Assembly (NCBI RefSeq): GCF_000237925.1
Contig: NC_031497.1
Span: 16,170,770-16,234,769 of the forward strand
Direction: 5' to 3'
DNA length: 64,000 bases
Origin: Schistosoma mansoni
Lineage: Eukaryota > Platyhelminthes > Trematoda > Strigeidida > Schistosomatidae
The translations under genes and the position numbers were made by a program. A model generated the notes under the pieces. That model was not told the DNA's origin. It saw nothing but the letters and a program-made list of their open reading frames with translations, and ran no database searches. Positions 1-10,730 of this stretch are shown piece by piece (within the stretch, counting starts at the first letter, position 1; every line of letters starts with the position of its first letter).

Positions 1-130
1 ACTAACAGTTTTTTGTCAGTTTCAATCCACAAGTCACTTAATTAAGTAGAGTTGATTACAAATCTCAAATGTTTGTGTAAAACAAGTTATTAAGATTTTC
101 AAAATTTGAAAAATTCCCATATTATGATTT

Positions 131-982
131 AGAACAACATATATAAGCGAACAATATTGTTTTCGATTAGATCCTCATCAGGCTTTACTTTAATATACAG
201 TAATATTTATATGCATATATGAAATTATTAAACCAATCAAGGCAGTTTATGAGTCAATTATAACAGTGGAATAGATTACATAACTAAACATAATAAGTGA
301 AAAGTACAAATTGGTAGTGTAATCACAGGTGTACTAGTTGTGATAAGAATAATAAAGGCTNNNNNNNNNNNNNNNNNNNNNNNNNNNNNNNNNNNNNNNN
401 NNNNNNNNNNNNNNNNNNNNNNNNNNNNNNNNNNNNNNNNNNNNNNNNNNNNNNNNNNNNNNNNNNNNNNNNNNNNNNNNNNNNNNNNNNNNNNNNNNNN
501 NNNNNNNNNNNNNNNNNNNNNNNNNNNNNNNNNNNNNNNNNNNNNNNNNNNNNNNNNNNNTTTCAAGACATTCATCAAATGCACTATGATATTGATGATT
601 ATTCTCAACAATGTAAAAATCCTGTAAAAATTTATTTATTTAGTTTAATTTCTCATTCAAATACAATAGATCGTGTTGATAGGACATCACAAGCAAGGAA
701 TGGTGCTTGTATTGCAAAACAAAATTGTTTATGTCGTGATGAAATTGATAGTATTGATGATAACATTCTTTATCAAAATATGATATTAACAAGGTATATT
801 CAATACCAACTAGAAGAAAGTGTAAGTAATAAACAGGATTGAGAACAAAATACTTGAGTAGTCAATTATCAAATAGAAGTATCAAATGAAATTATTAATA
901 GTAAAGAAATTAATGTATATCTAAGAGTATATGAAGAGATGGGATTTATCGAAAACAATATTGTTTGCTTATATATGTTGTT
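131..982. mobile_element. Penelope-like terminal sequences in inverted orientation around an assembly gap
   Basis: About 40 bases at 131-170 (minus) and 951-982 (plus) are inverted copies of one sequence containing AAAACAATATTGTT and ATATATGTTGTT. The same terminal sequence flanks the GIY-YIG-encoding PLE piece at 23947-24786, so these are probably PLE termini; PLEs are known to carry terminal repeats in direct or inverted orientation. Next to the left copy, minus strand 159-181 reads CTGATGAG, a short arm, then CGAAAAC, like a hammerhead ribozyme core. The interior is mostly hidden by the gap, and no PLE protein is visible in what remains. Confidence 0.5.
361..560. other. assembly gap (200 N)
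   Basis: A run of exactly 200 N. The second gap in the window has the same length, so 200 is probably a placeholder rather than a measured size. Confidence 0.97.
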
Positions 983-1030
983 ATTGAGATTTTATCAAAC
1001 TAACGAAACTGATAAATTGATTTTTTTTTA
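561..1030 (+). pseudogene. exon-like open stretch of unknown origin
   Basis: One frame stays readable from the gap edge to 1030 except for two TGA codons (840-842 and 855-857). It reads, for example, QARNGACIAKQNCLCRDEID before them and EVSNEIINSKEINVYLRVYE after. The composition (D, N, Q, K, E and Cys) is more protein-like than the surrounding AT-rich sequence. I do not recognise a domain. Its right end overlaps the PLE-like terminus at 951-982, so part of the openness may be accidental. It could be a decayed host exon, repeat sequence or chance. The stretch 1031-1423 beyond it is AT-rich and shows nothing. Confidence 0.25.
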
Positions 1031-1424
1031 AAAATAACCCAACTAATTTCATATCAAATACAACCAAAAATGTTCTAATTTATCCGGAGATATTTACAAA
1101 TAAATACCCTTGAAAAATTTGTATTTTCATAAATTAAAATTCCATATAAATAAATAAATATATTATTGATTATTTCAATGAGAGACTGATAAACTACTTA
1201 TTTACTATTGTTAAGTAGTAACCAGAAATATCTTTAAAAAAATTGAATGATCCAGTTATATCAAGCAGATAAGAGTTAAATATAGAATAAAACACATGCC
1301 TATATTATAATAATTTTCAAACGATAATAAAATTTTAATATTTTAATGAAAAAAACGAACAAACAATTATTGACATGAGATATTAATTATTATTATTATT
1401 AGTTTGGTTGCCCCCCAAATAGGT

Positions 1425-3144
1425 TTATTGATTTTTACGAAATTGTTCCAGAACAAATTTATCAATTCTATCTGATAATGAATCTATAACTTTTTCTTTG
1501 GCTTTTTGAAATTCTTTTGTTGCTTTTATTTCTTCAAATTTTTGTAATTCTTCTTCAGAAGGACCTGGATTATGTAGAAAACATAATTTATCATATAAAC
1601 AGCAATTAAACAGATCAGTTAAATAAAAAAACAACCTATAACAATTATTGTTCACATTCAGATTTTAAGTGGGGTACTCGACTATATGTGTAGTTTAGTG
1701 TCAGGAGTGGGATTTGAACCCACGCCCACAGGGTGGAATGCGACCTGAACTCAGCGCTTTGGACAGCTCGGCGAGGCCTCATGATGTGGGCACTTGACTA
1801 TATGTATATGCTAAATGTATATTGAATTATTTAGACATACAAAATAAGTTAGTTAAACAATAATAAGTTTCGGTGTACGATATTCATGATCACGCTAATC
1901 ATGCGACATTTCAGTAAATGACAAGATTTGGAGAAAATAACGTGGATCATAGGACCACATTCAATTGGGATTAGATAAATATTGATGATTAGCGATTTAG
2001 AAGGACTAATCAAAATTGAAATATTTCAACCAAAATTAACTTCTAGCACTATGTGTTGATATTTACCAAGTGGAAAAAACAACTGACAACAGTGGAACTA
2101 CCATTCTCATGTCAATAACTTTATGTTCAACTAATAACCATAAAACGTTTTCTCACAAATTCTTGATTAATCAATGTCAAGATATGGAATTTTCAACACA
2201 ATAACTGATTCACGATCAAACAATAATCCATTGCATCACATTGTCTCTTCATATTATCAGATACAGATTATTCATTTTACATGTTTATTTGTAGAAACAA
2301 GTTATCAAGTCGAAGTGAACTAATCCAAATTAATGATGAACCACGATAATCGATTCACAGTTGCTTCATGAACATATATTCGAAACAATTCATCGAAATC
2401 TCAAAGATTAGTTGGAGAAACCTTATTTTTCATTTCATCATCAAAAGACATGCTGAATGCAAAGTGTCTGACATATCAGTAACTCATATTTGTACTTCAG
2501 AGTTGGTGTGATTGTAACAAATCATCGTAGCGAAACACTGAAAAATGTTATCCACAATTGTTCATCACTACACTGTGCATTATCACTGACTACGATTCCC
2601 TAACTTAGTAATCAATTAGATGAGTGTTAGTATGCACAATAACAAGTGGATTCCATAGGAAATGTTTTCTACTATCGAAGTATCGAGTATGATGATAGTA
2701 ATGTATAGTTAAAGTACAGGCAAGACACTTTTCCGTCCTTATCCCCTCCTTTCTCAACATGATTAATAGAAATAGAATTATTTTTAACTCACCGTGGTGG
2801 CCTTGAGATGAAATCGCATCCAGAGTTATCAGGAAAATGACAAACAGATATTGGATCTGAAATGAAATGTGAATAGGGATAGGTTCTGTGAGAAATGTGG
2901 AAAGAAGATGAATTGTAATAGTGATGGATGGTGTAGTAATTTGTATATCTCCATAGTGAGATATTATTATGATGATGAAGTGACTTCGGGTGACAAGTGA
3001 ATGAAATGGAAAATCTACAGACAGCATTTACAAGTATGAGAAGAAGAAGAAGAAGATTGTAAAGAAGTACATTCAAATCGTGTCAGTTATCAAGTTAGTT
3101 CCTCATTTCTACATACACATCACTATATGTGGACTTACATGCAT
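1425..3144 (-). CDS. small secreted helical protein, family copy A
   Basis: Three-exon model read from the minus strand. Exon 1 (coding 3144-3139) is ATG CAT followed by donor GTAAGT. Exon 2 (2856-2793, 64 nt) lies between TTTCATTTCAG and GTGAGT and codes a hydrophobic signal segment, IQYLFVIFLITLDAISS. Exon 3 (1564-1425) follows a CCAG acceptor. Phases agree (0, then 1), giving a 69-residue product. The mature part after the predicted cleavage begins QGHHGPSEEELQ, is rich in E and K, lacks Cys, and ends FVLEQFRKNQ; it should form an amphipathic helix. The stop codon overlaps an AATAAA poly(A) signal (1424-1429). Intron 2 (1565-2792) carries a tRNA-Leu-like insertion. The signal-exon architecture recalls schistosome secreted micro-exon proteins, but I cannot assign a named family. 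Extra symmetric micro-exons in intron 2 are possible. Confidence 0.72.
1690..1795 (-). repeat. tRNA-Leu(CAG)-like retroposed sequence with 10-bp flanking repeats
   Basis: On the minus strand about 85 nt resemble tRNA-Leu(CAG): an A box in GCCGAGCTGTCCAAAGCGC, an anticodon arm with CAG, a perfect T-arm GTGGGTTCAAATCCCAC and the 3' acceptor half TCCTGACA. The 5' acceptor half does not pair with it, so it is not an intact tRNA gene. GACTATATGT occurs on both sides (1680-1689 and 1796-1805), as expected of a target-site duplication from retroposition. It lies in intron 2 of gene A. It is a tRNA pseudogene or a tRNA-headed SINE. Confidence 0.7.
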
Positions 3145-3202
3145 TGTGTTTGTTGACTGGAATCGAGTTCTGTTACGACATGAAATTCTTTCTCCTTATA
3201 TA
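3145..3202 (-). promoter_or_regulatory. TATA box and 5'UTR of copy A
   Basis: TATATAAGG on the minus strand (3202-3194) lies about 50 nt before the ATG at 3144, leaving room for a start site about 25-30 nt downstream of the TATA. The 5'UTR contains a two-codon upstream ORF (ATG TCG TAA). The same arrangement is present at copies B and C. Confidence 0.65.
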
Positions 3203-3299
3203 GTTTGAGTGATCACATTGTTAACACTTTCTCCGTGTTTGTTATTCAATGTCAATGAAATGTCATGAATTATTCTACTGAAATATTAAACTTTCCACT

Positions 3300-4095
3300 T
3301 TCAGTATTTTGTGAGATCAACATTATACTTAACTGTCATTTAATTAGTATTATTTTGTCAAACCTGAAAATACTTGTCAAAGTTAATGTTCTTTGATTTT
3401 TATATTTTCAATAATAAAACATATAGTAATAGGTGGATCTTAAAACTGAATCATAGTTCTTTTGTGAACTTTTGACTGACATAATATTCAATCAACATTA
3501 GTTAGGTTTCACACAACATACAGAAGTTTGTTTGCATTTAAATTTATTGAGTTCCTGCTAATTTTCAAATAATAAGCCTACATTATTATTACAATAATGA
3601 CATTATTAAATAAATCACTCTGTGGATTTATCACTATAAAATTATAGTTTCTGATTATCATGACGGCGTTACGTTTATTCTACCAAAATTTATACTATTT
3701 AGTATGTTGACACCATAACCCTTTTAATTGTCTTCTCATCAATTTAAGTATTCAGTTCCACAATAAATGTCCAAATATACAGCTTCATTGACGAGTGAAA
3801 TATCAGTTGTGGTACAAAGTTGTTTAGATCAGTGACGTAATTTTAGGAATTTTTAATTATTAATATTAGAATAAAGTTTTTTAAGTCACTATATGTTGAT
3901 AAAATACTTCGGTCATTATTATAAAGTCTGAATATTTCATGACTATACTATTTAAATTAACTTCACAGAAAACGTAAACTTTTATAATTTCCAAAGACTA
4001 TTGAATCATTAAATAGGAAGAATATATTTGTAAAATCTCAGTGAATCAATTTGAAGTAAATCCAACGTTTCATGTCATTATTCGAAGCTGTTCTA
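3300..4095. other. no gene seen
   Basis: AT-rich intergenic sequence upstream of copy A. I see no convincing ORF, RNA or repeat border. Confidence 0.5.
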
Positions 4096-4099
4096 TAAG

Positions 4100-5925
4100 T
4101 CATTACATTGTAATCACATCCGTCCAAACAGAACTACATTAAAACGTTATGCACTGAGGTAAGATGGTGGTTGGAGGTGGTCAACAGGAAACCCTGGACC
4201 CGGGTTTCGTGCTACTTGGCACTCGTCAGCAAGATGTACCTGTAATCTTGAGGGAACTGATGCTCCCTGGCGGATTCGATCCCATGTCATGACATTGATC
4301 ACCACCCAGTGATCAATCAATTGTGACGTTATGCACTTAATAAGATTGATACAATAAATAATGACTTGACGGAGATAGAAATAAATATTGCTCGCAGAAA
4401 ATTTGCAGTTGATGAATTAACTGAAGACCTTGAGTCCCAGTTTATGGATTACGTTACAAAGATAACTAAGGAAAGATCAGACAAGAAACATATCTAACTT
4501 CTCAAAAGCCTAGAAAATCAACCTGTTGGAAATAAATTTCAGACTGAACCAAAAAGGTATGTGCATAATTTTTCCGGTACTGAATTAAATAAAGAAAAAC
4601 TTGAAGTATTTACACTAGGTCTAAAATTCTGTGATACACCAAACCACATAAATCATACAGATACGGACATCCAATTTGAAAACTTTATTCGTCAGACATC
4701 GGATCTAGTCCCAAATCTGATCAGGAGATTGAATGTTTCAAATCAAACCTAGTTGACTGCTGCTTTCAGTTTAGGAATAGTAGACATAAATACAGAAGCA
4801 ATTTTTAAGAAAAAACACAAGTTTATCAATGAGCCCATTAATGAGGAGAATCTGACTATCACGAAACCTGATAAAGGAACAGGAACTGTCCTACTTAACA
4901 AAAAAGACCACATTGACGGGATGAATATCATCTTGATTGATCACTAAAAACTTCAGAAACTTAATAACCAAAAAGATGTCAATGATAAGATGAAGGATGA
5001 ACTGACCACATCTTTTGAAAAAGCTCATGGAACTTATATGATTCCACCAAACATATATGAAACAATTAAGCCTATAGGTACCCATTTACTTAGGTTATAC
5101 AACTACCAAAGGTACATAAACCGGGTATCCCATTTAGACCAATTACGGACAAGTACGATTCCCCTTATCATACTGTAGCAAACTGGTTAGTAATCGTTTT
5201 AGAACCACTCCACAAACACCTAGTGAAGCATAGTATTAGGGATGTATCCCAAATCGTCTATAAGATTAAAAAATTAACATGAAAGGTCGAACGATGATGC
5301 CCTTTGACGTAACGTCATTGTTCACAAATTTCCCTTTCAGAGAGACTGTAGAAAATACTTGTGAACAACGTGGAGAACAAGAAATAGAAACTAGAATCCC
5401 TGTGGAGATCATTAAAGAACTACTACCAAAAATTACTATGAATGTACTTTTCAAATTCAATGGTAAAATCTACAGACAAATATATGGTGTGGCACAACAG
5501 ATTAACAAGTTTTCATTTTACTGTCAATAAATGGACAATACACTTATCCTTTATAACTACCATACTCACTTGATAGAAACACTTGAGCGGTTCAATTCAG
5601 TTCACCCGTTCATAAAATTTACATGTGAGGAAGAAAATGGAGGTAGAATAGCCCTTCTAGAAGTCACACTTACAAGGAGAGAAGACAAGTCATTAAGAGG
5701 AAACATAAGCAAGAAAACTAATTGGACGGGACAATATACAAATTTTCTTAACTTTGTTCCTCTACAATGCGAAAGAAACTTGATTGAGACACTGCACCAT
5801 AGAATCAAGAGCACCAAAAACAGTCAGTTAACCGGAGGTTTTATCCAAAGAAACCTGCAATTATTGTTTTTTTGCACATATTTTCTAGAAAATTTCCGAT
5901 GTTCATAATTTATGTACCTTATTTT
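4100..5925 (+). mobile_element. Penelope-like element, reverse transcriptase fragment (broken)
   Basis: Translations give the diagnostic order of a PLE reverse transcriptase: an N-terminal stretch with KEKLEVFTLGLKFC; then KPDKGTGTVLLNK; then FDVTSLFTNFPF; then IYRQIYGVA; then a C-terminal block with HPFIKFTCEEENGGRIALLE and NWTGQY. In PLEs KPDKG and FDVTSLFTN mark the N-terminal and palm parts of the RT. The copy is broken in several places and lacks the GIY-YIG endonuclease that follows the RT in complete elements. It carries a SINE-like insertion near its start. Its last 120 bases recur inverted at 12970-13085. Confidence 0.85.
4156..4325. mobile_element. SINE-like insertion with 12-bp target-site duplication
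   Basis: A GC-richer block of 170 bp interrupts the PLE fragment and is flanked by ACGTTATGCACT on both sides (4144-4155 and 4326-4337). It contains GGATTCGATCC, close to a tRNA B box. Size, target-site duplication and B box suggest a SINE or other short non-autonomous retroposon. The family was not identified. Confidence 0.6.
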
Positions 5926-5927
5926 CA

Positions 5928-6720
5928 CTCTTAGCCCTCCTTTCTCATACACACGAACAAACATAGACGAAGACAACAAATGTAGCAGCAGCCTCTGCAT
6001 CAATAGGCCTCAACAAACACAAACGAAAAATCAAGATTCTCAAATACAACACTGAGAACACCAACCCAATCACACTTGATGACGAAACTCTGAAAGATGT
6101 AGAAACATTCACGTACCTAGGAAGCATCGTTGATAAACAAGGAGGATCTGATGCAGATGTAAAGGGGAGGCTTGACAAAACGAGGGACGCATTCCTACAA
6201 TTGAAGAACATATGGAACTCAAAACAACTGTCGACTAATTTCAGAGTGAGAATCTTCAATACGAACATCAAGACAGTCCTACTGTACAGAGCTGAAACGT
6301 GGAGAACTATTACAACCATCGTCATGAAGGTACAAATATTTCTAAACAGTTGTCTACACAAAATACTGAACATTCCTTGGCTGGATACTATCAGCAACAG
6401 CGTTTTATAGGAGAGGATAAACCAGCTTCCAGCTGAAGAGGAAATCAGGAAAAAATGTTGGAAGTGGATCGGACATACATTAAGGAAATCACGAAACTGC
6501 ATCACGAGGCAATTCCTAACTTGGAATCCGGTAGGGAAGCGGAAAAGAGGAAGGCTAAAGAACACATTACATCAGGAAATAGAAGCAGATATGAAAAGGA
6601 TGAATGTTAACTGGAAAGAACTGGAAAGGATTGTCCAGGAGAGAGTTAAATTGAAAATGCTGGTTTGCGGCCTATGCTCCTCCACGATGGGTAACAGGCG
6701 TAAGTAAGTAAGTAAGTAGG
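5928..6720 (+). mobile_element. RTE (SR2-like) LINE, 5'-truncated 3' end
   Basis: The frames encode the C-terminal part of an RTE-type [55 protein letters not shown] and [19 protein letters not shown]. It ends in (GTAA)n, the short tandem tail usual for RTE elements. The target-site duplication TATTTTCA (5920-5927 and 6721-6728) is intact, and the inverted arm at 12.97 kb preserves the empty site. The insertion is therefore younger than the inverted duplication. Confidence 0.88.
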
Positions 6721-7212
6721 TATTTTCAACCTATTCATCGATAGAACTATGATGAGAAAAACCAGTATTAGAAGTTATATAGTAACTGTACAATATTTTA
6801 GTTGTTTAACCATCTGCTTGTAACGTTGTAACAGTGAAGTGGCTGATCTACAGAACCCAACTGGAACTAACATCCCCTATCAACCGAATTATCTAGCTTC
6901 TTTTTATCAAACTGATTCAATTCACATCAGACAAATCCACATTTCAAAAATTATGATCTTCCTATCTTTTAGATGTACATGTTAAACACTCGTGCTACCA
7001 ATGACATTTACTTAAAAAGTAATGAGATTTTTCGGTTTGGAACTTTCAAATAAATTGGTAAACAGATGGATCTGAATAGCTAATAGTCTACCAGACATTA
7101 ACTGATAAACAGAAGGATAAGATGCATGAGTAAGAAGGGAATATCAATAAAACTTTCTTCGTTTTTTAGAGGAAATGTATATGTGCTAATAAAAGGGATT
7201 GTATGGTAAGAT

Positions 7213-7868
7213 CAATAACTAATGGTCAATAATATTTCACCCTCTTAATGCTAAATGTTGCTTGGAAACTAGACTCTTTTAATGTATGAACTAGTAGTAG
7301 AGGCCGAAGTTGTTGAGTGCGTTGATTACTTTCCGTGTGTTAGAAGTCCGATCAGCCTTGGTAGGTTGGTATCTGATGGAATCTCTGAACAGATTAGAAA
7401 ATTCTTCCTGATCCCTACCGAACTGCATCACTTTTGGTGAAAACGAGACGTACGTTTGTCAACCAAAGGGTGAGTATACTGGATAACAGTACTCTCTGTA
7501 GCACGTTATAGATGTGATACATGGTCTTTGAAAGTACAAGACATGTGTAGGGTAGAGGTTTCTGATTTAAGATATCTTCGAGGCATTGCTCACTTTTCGT
7601 GGAACAACCGAGTGAATAATGCTGTGGTTAGCAGTAGGGTACTAGTCAAAAGTGCTCAATCCGTCTATGAGATAGCGGGTCCTCATGAACTGAAATACTC
7701 GAGGCATACATTACACTCTCCTAATCGTCGTCTACCTCAAAGCACGACTTCAACTAGTGTAAAAGCAGGTTTGAAGAAAGTTAGGGACGGTTAAACCAGG
7801 ACGTAGCATCAGCCCGTGAAGTCACTAACTGGTGGTCTGAGCCATGTTTGAAGATGCAGGCTACATGG
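7213..7868 (+). mobile_element. RTE-type LINE fragment, second family, broken
   Basis: Frames resemble the C-terminus of the LINE at 43.1-45.0 kb: CRVEVSDLRYLRGIAHFSWN, RVNNAVVSSRVL and, in another frame, a match to SLTSSLSHVGRCRP. Start and end are set by the second arm of the inverted repeat, which lacks this block. The copy is 5'-truncated and frameshifted. The 8010-8870 stretch to its right is AT-rich with no gene seen. Confidence 0.7.
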
Positions 7869-8990
7869 TTGGGGTTTGGGTAATAACGAAGATTGGTGAT
7901 CGGAGTGATTGAGTGACATGTCTCAGAATTATTCACAGTGGTACAGATGGATTCACTCTCTATCTTGCTCTCGATCACGAGTCCCAGTATTCTTTCACAC
8001 GTACAGTTTCATTTTTCTTTATCAAGTCGTATTCTCATAGTGTATATTTTTTATTTTGGTTATTGCTAAATTATTTCGGCTTGTTTATTATTAGTCCTGT
8101 TGACTTTATCTGACCACGCTTATATGGTACGTTAATATGAATTAGTACACCTTTTTAAAATGTTCCGCGTTTTTATGACTGACTGGCAATGACTGATGAT
8201 TATTTCCAATTACACAACATTCTGGATTATATTTTACATTTTAAGAAGAATATGTTGATTTTCCTAGAAATAATAATTTCAACATCCTAGGTATTATTAG
8301 TTAATGAATGACACATTTATCATTCGGAAATTGGTTACTGCAAGCAGTTTTAAAAGTCAGTGAATCTGTGTTTGTTAAATAAGATGAGGTTTGTGCAATA
8401 GCATTTCAAGCTGTAGTAGCCGACTACAGGGAGATTTAACAAGCCAAAAATATAATAACAAATTTTAATCTTTTGTGATAGTGAGCATTATGGAAGCTAT
8501 AAGCGCTATTAAAATATGTTTCACAATAGTAATAACGTGCTTTGATGTCAGAAAGTAATCTTGAAACTCTCCTTGTTTTTCAAATTCTGTGATATATGAC
8601 ATGTGCACATGGACGAACTGTGTATTTTGATTGTGATCTGAGATTTCATATGGTCAAGTTTCATCTGCTAGATATATCTACATTAAAAAATTACTGGATT
8701 GTCTAGATGCACTCGAAAATATAACATCATATCTATTTCACTATTGTGATAATGTGATGTTTACAATAATTACTGATTCATGAGTACTTGATTACGTTCT
8801 GAATACGAACTCCAAATATAAAATTTTCTTTTTGATCACGTAGTTCTTCCTGTCTTATATTGCACTAATTTAGGAATTCTTAGTTCGTACATGAATTCGA
8901 ATACTTCTAATTATCACCTGAATAACGAACTATTAAAACGAAATCACAAATATTGGATATATCAGTAAATAACTAGAAGTTTCAAAACGT

Positions 8991-8996
8991 TTTAAT
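8991..8996 (-). terminator. probable poly(A) signal of copy B
   Basis: ATTAAA on the minus strand, 83 nt after the stop codon of gene B. It is the commonest variant of AATAAA. The same site follows copy C at 20815-20820. Confidence 0.45.
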
Positions 8997-9078
8997 AAAG
9001 AAACAGATCAATGTAAAACAACATTTGTTGAGGAGTGTATTACAGATCTATGCATTTTGCAGTTCATTTGAGAATAAT

Positions 9079-10672
9079 TTACGCCTTTTTACGTATTTGA
9101 TCCAGAACAAATTTGTCAATTTTCTCATCTAGTATGGCCAAAACTTTTGTTTTGACTTGTTGATATGCTGGAGTCTTTTTAATTAATGCCAAATCTTTTT
9201 TATCTTGCTCTGATAGACCTGCATTACCTAGAAAACAAGTTTCAGTGCAGACAAACAAAGAAAAGAAACAAATAGAGATGAGCAAGCAAGTAGAATATTC
9301 ACAACAGTCATTGTCAATAGTCAAATTCTGACAATGTCTAATCGATTGTGCTGAGGAGTAGGATTGGGTGCAGAGGAGTTTTGTGCTTCATTGAATGTGT
9401 ATTCTGTGAGCTGGATGGTTCCATGTATAAAGAACGACTCATTGTTTTCTATGGACAGCAACATACCATTCGTATTTTACGTCAACAGTTCCACTTCTAA
9501 TAGTTTCTATTTACTCGAAGCCCTACCGTTTTGAAGAATACATAAGAGTTTATACATAATACACTTATAATGTTTGTTATAGGAGGAGTGAGATTGCAAG
9601 TGAATATGTAACGTAGCGATGTGGTGAATCTGACTATTGTTTTGTTTTGTTGGGTTACTAAAAATTGACTTTTTTGTGACTTCACAATCAAAATACAACT
9701 TTCTAACTACGAACGAATAATGTATAATGTTTAGAAATATGATAGTGAGTAAACCTAACGTTTAGCGCCTGAATTTGCCTACATCTCACTAGTACGTCGT
9801 GAGTGTTTGATCACTTGAGAAATAAATCAAGCAGTTTTTAGTAGTATTCCATGTTCAGATACTGGAGAGCGGCAATGCTCTACAGAGAATACCTGGTTGT
9901 CTCTAGAGGGAAAAATACTCATTGCATTTATCCTTCTTTCAGTACTCACTAAAAGTATGACTGAGAATTGTAGAGTTATCCAAGAAGTCCATGTCATCAG
10001 CAATTATCCATTGTCTACAAAGTAAAAGTTCAACTTTATCAGTTTTCAAATCACGAACTGATCTTGGTTGGACCTCCCCTGAAAACCTAGAAGAACAACT
10101 TATTACCATTATACTGCCACGTTTGCCTCATTATTCAAAATCACAATCAGATTGAACTCATGAAATATTCTAATCGCAAATGCATACATGTCAGTATGCT
10201 GCATCCACACAAGTATGATGGGGGAAATCAAAAGAAATATTACTTGCAAGACTCTTCCGCATCCCCATACGGTCAGTTATCAACAAGGTTGAGAATGAAA
10301 ATGTATTGATTTCCACTCACCTAACGGGTTTTGTGAGCAAATCACATCCAGGGTTATCAGGAAAATGACAAACAGATATTGGATCTGAAATGAAATGTGA
10401 ATAGGGATAGGTTCTGTGAGAAATGTGGAAAGAAGATGAATTGTAATAGTGATGGATGGTGTAGTAATTTGTATATCTCCATAGTGAGATATTATTATGA
10501 TGATGAAGTGACTTCGGGTGACAAGTGAATGAAATGGAAAATCTACAGACAGCATTTACAAGTATGAGAAGAAGAAGAAGAAGATTGTAAAGAAGTACAT
10601 TCAAATCGTGTCAGTTATCAAGTTAGTTCCTCATTTCTACATACACATCACTATATGTGGACTTACATGCAT
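9079..10672 (-). CDS. small secreted helical protein, family copy B
   Basis: Same architecture as copy A. Exon 1 (coding 10672-10667) is ATG CAT before GTAAGT. Exon 2 (10384-10321, 64 nt) codes IQYLFVIFLITLDVICSQNP between consensus AG and GTGAGT. The last exon ends at 9079. Two acceptors 9 nt apart fit the phase: one starts the exon at 9227 (product 72 residues, with GNAGLSEQ), the other at 9218 (69 residues, with GLSEQ). The second aligns with the acceptor of copy A. The mature chain is Lys- and Asp-rich, ends KIDKFVLDQIRKKA, and is predicted to be helical. In situ, the predicted signal peptide sends it to the secretory pathway. Function unknown. Intron 2 of about 1.1 kb could hide symmetric micro-exons. 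Confidence 0.75.
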
Positions 10673-10730
10673 TGTGTTTGTTGACTGGAATCGAGTTCTG
10701 TTACGACATGAAATTCTTTCTCCTTATATA
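10673..10730 (-). promoter_or_regulatory. TATA box and 5'UTR of copy B
   Basis: TATATAAGG (10730-10722, minus) about 50 nt before the ATG, with the same two-codon upstream ORF as in copy A. The region from here through intron 1 to the signal exon is virtually identical to copy A. Confidence 0.65.

Larger units (their letters stand above)
5807..8004 (+). repeat. left arm of a large inverted repeat around gene B
   Basis: Segments 5807-5925, 6721-7212 and about 7869-8004 reappear in reverse complement and in the same order at 13085-12970, 12970-12481 and 12480-12340. The arms differ because two LINE fragments interrupt this one (5928-6720 and 7213-7868). The arms contain the 3' part of the PLE fragment plus about 650 bp of otherwise unrecognised sequence. 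Confidence 0.75.

Noticed and set aside
1690-1795. Functional tRNA-Leu gene
   Set aside because: The 5' acceptor strand does not pair with the 3' strand, and the flanking direct repeats indicate retroposition.
5945-6565. 206-codon open frame on the minus strand
   Set aside because: It is antisense to the RTE LINE fragment, whose plus-strand frame gives clear RTE C-terminal motifs.
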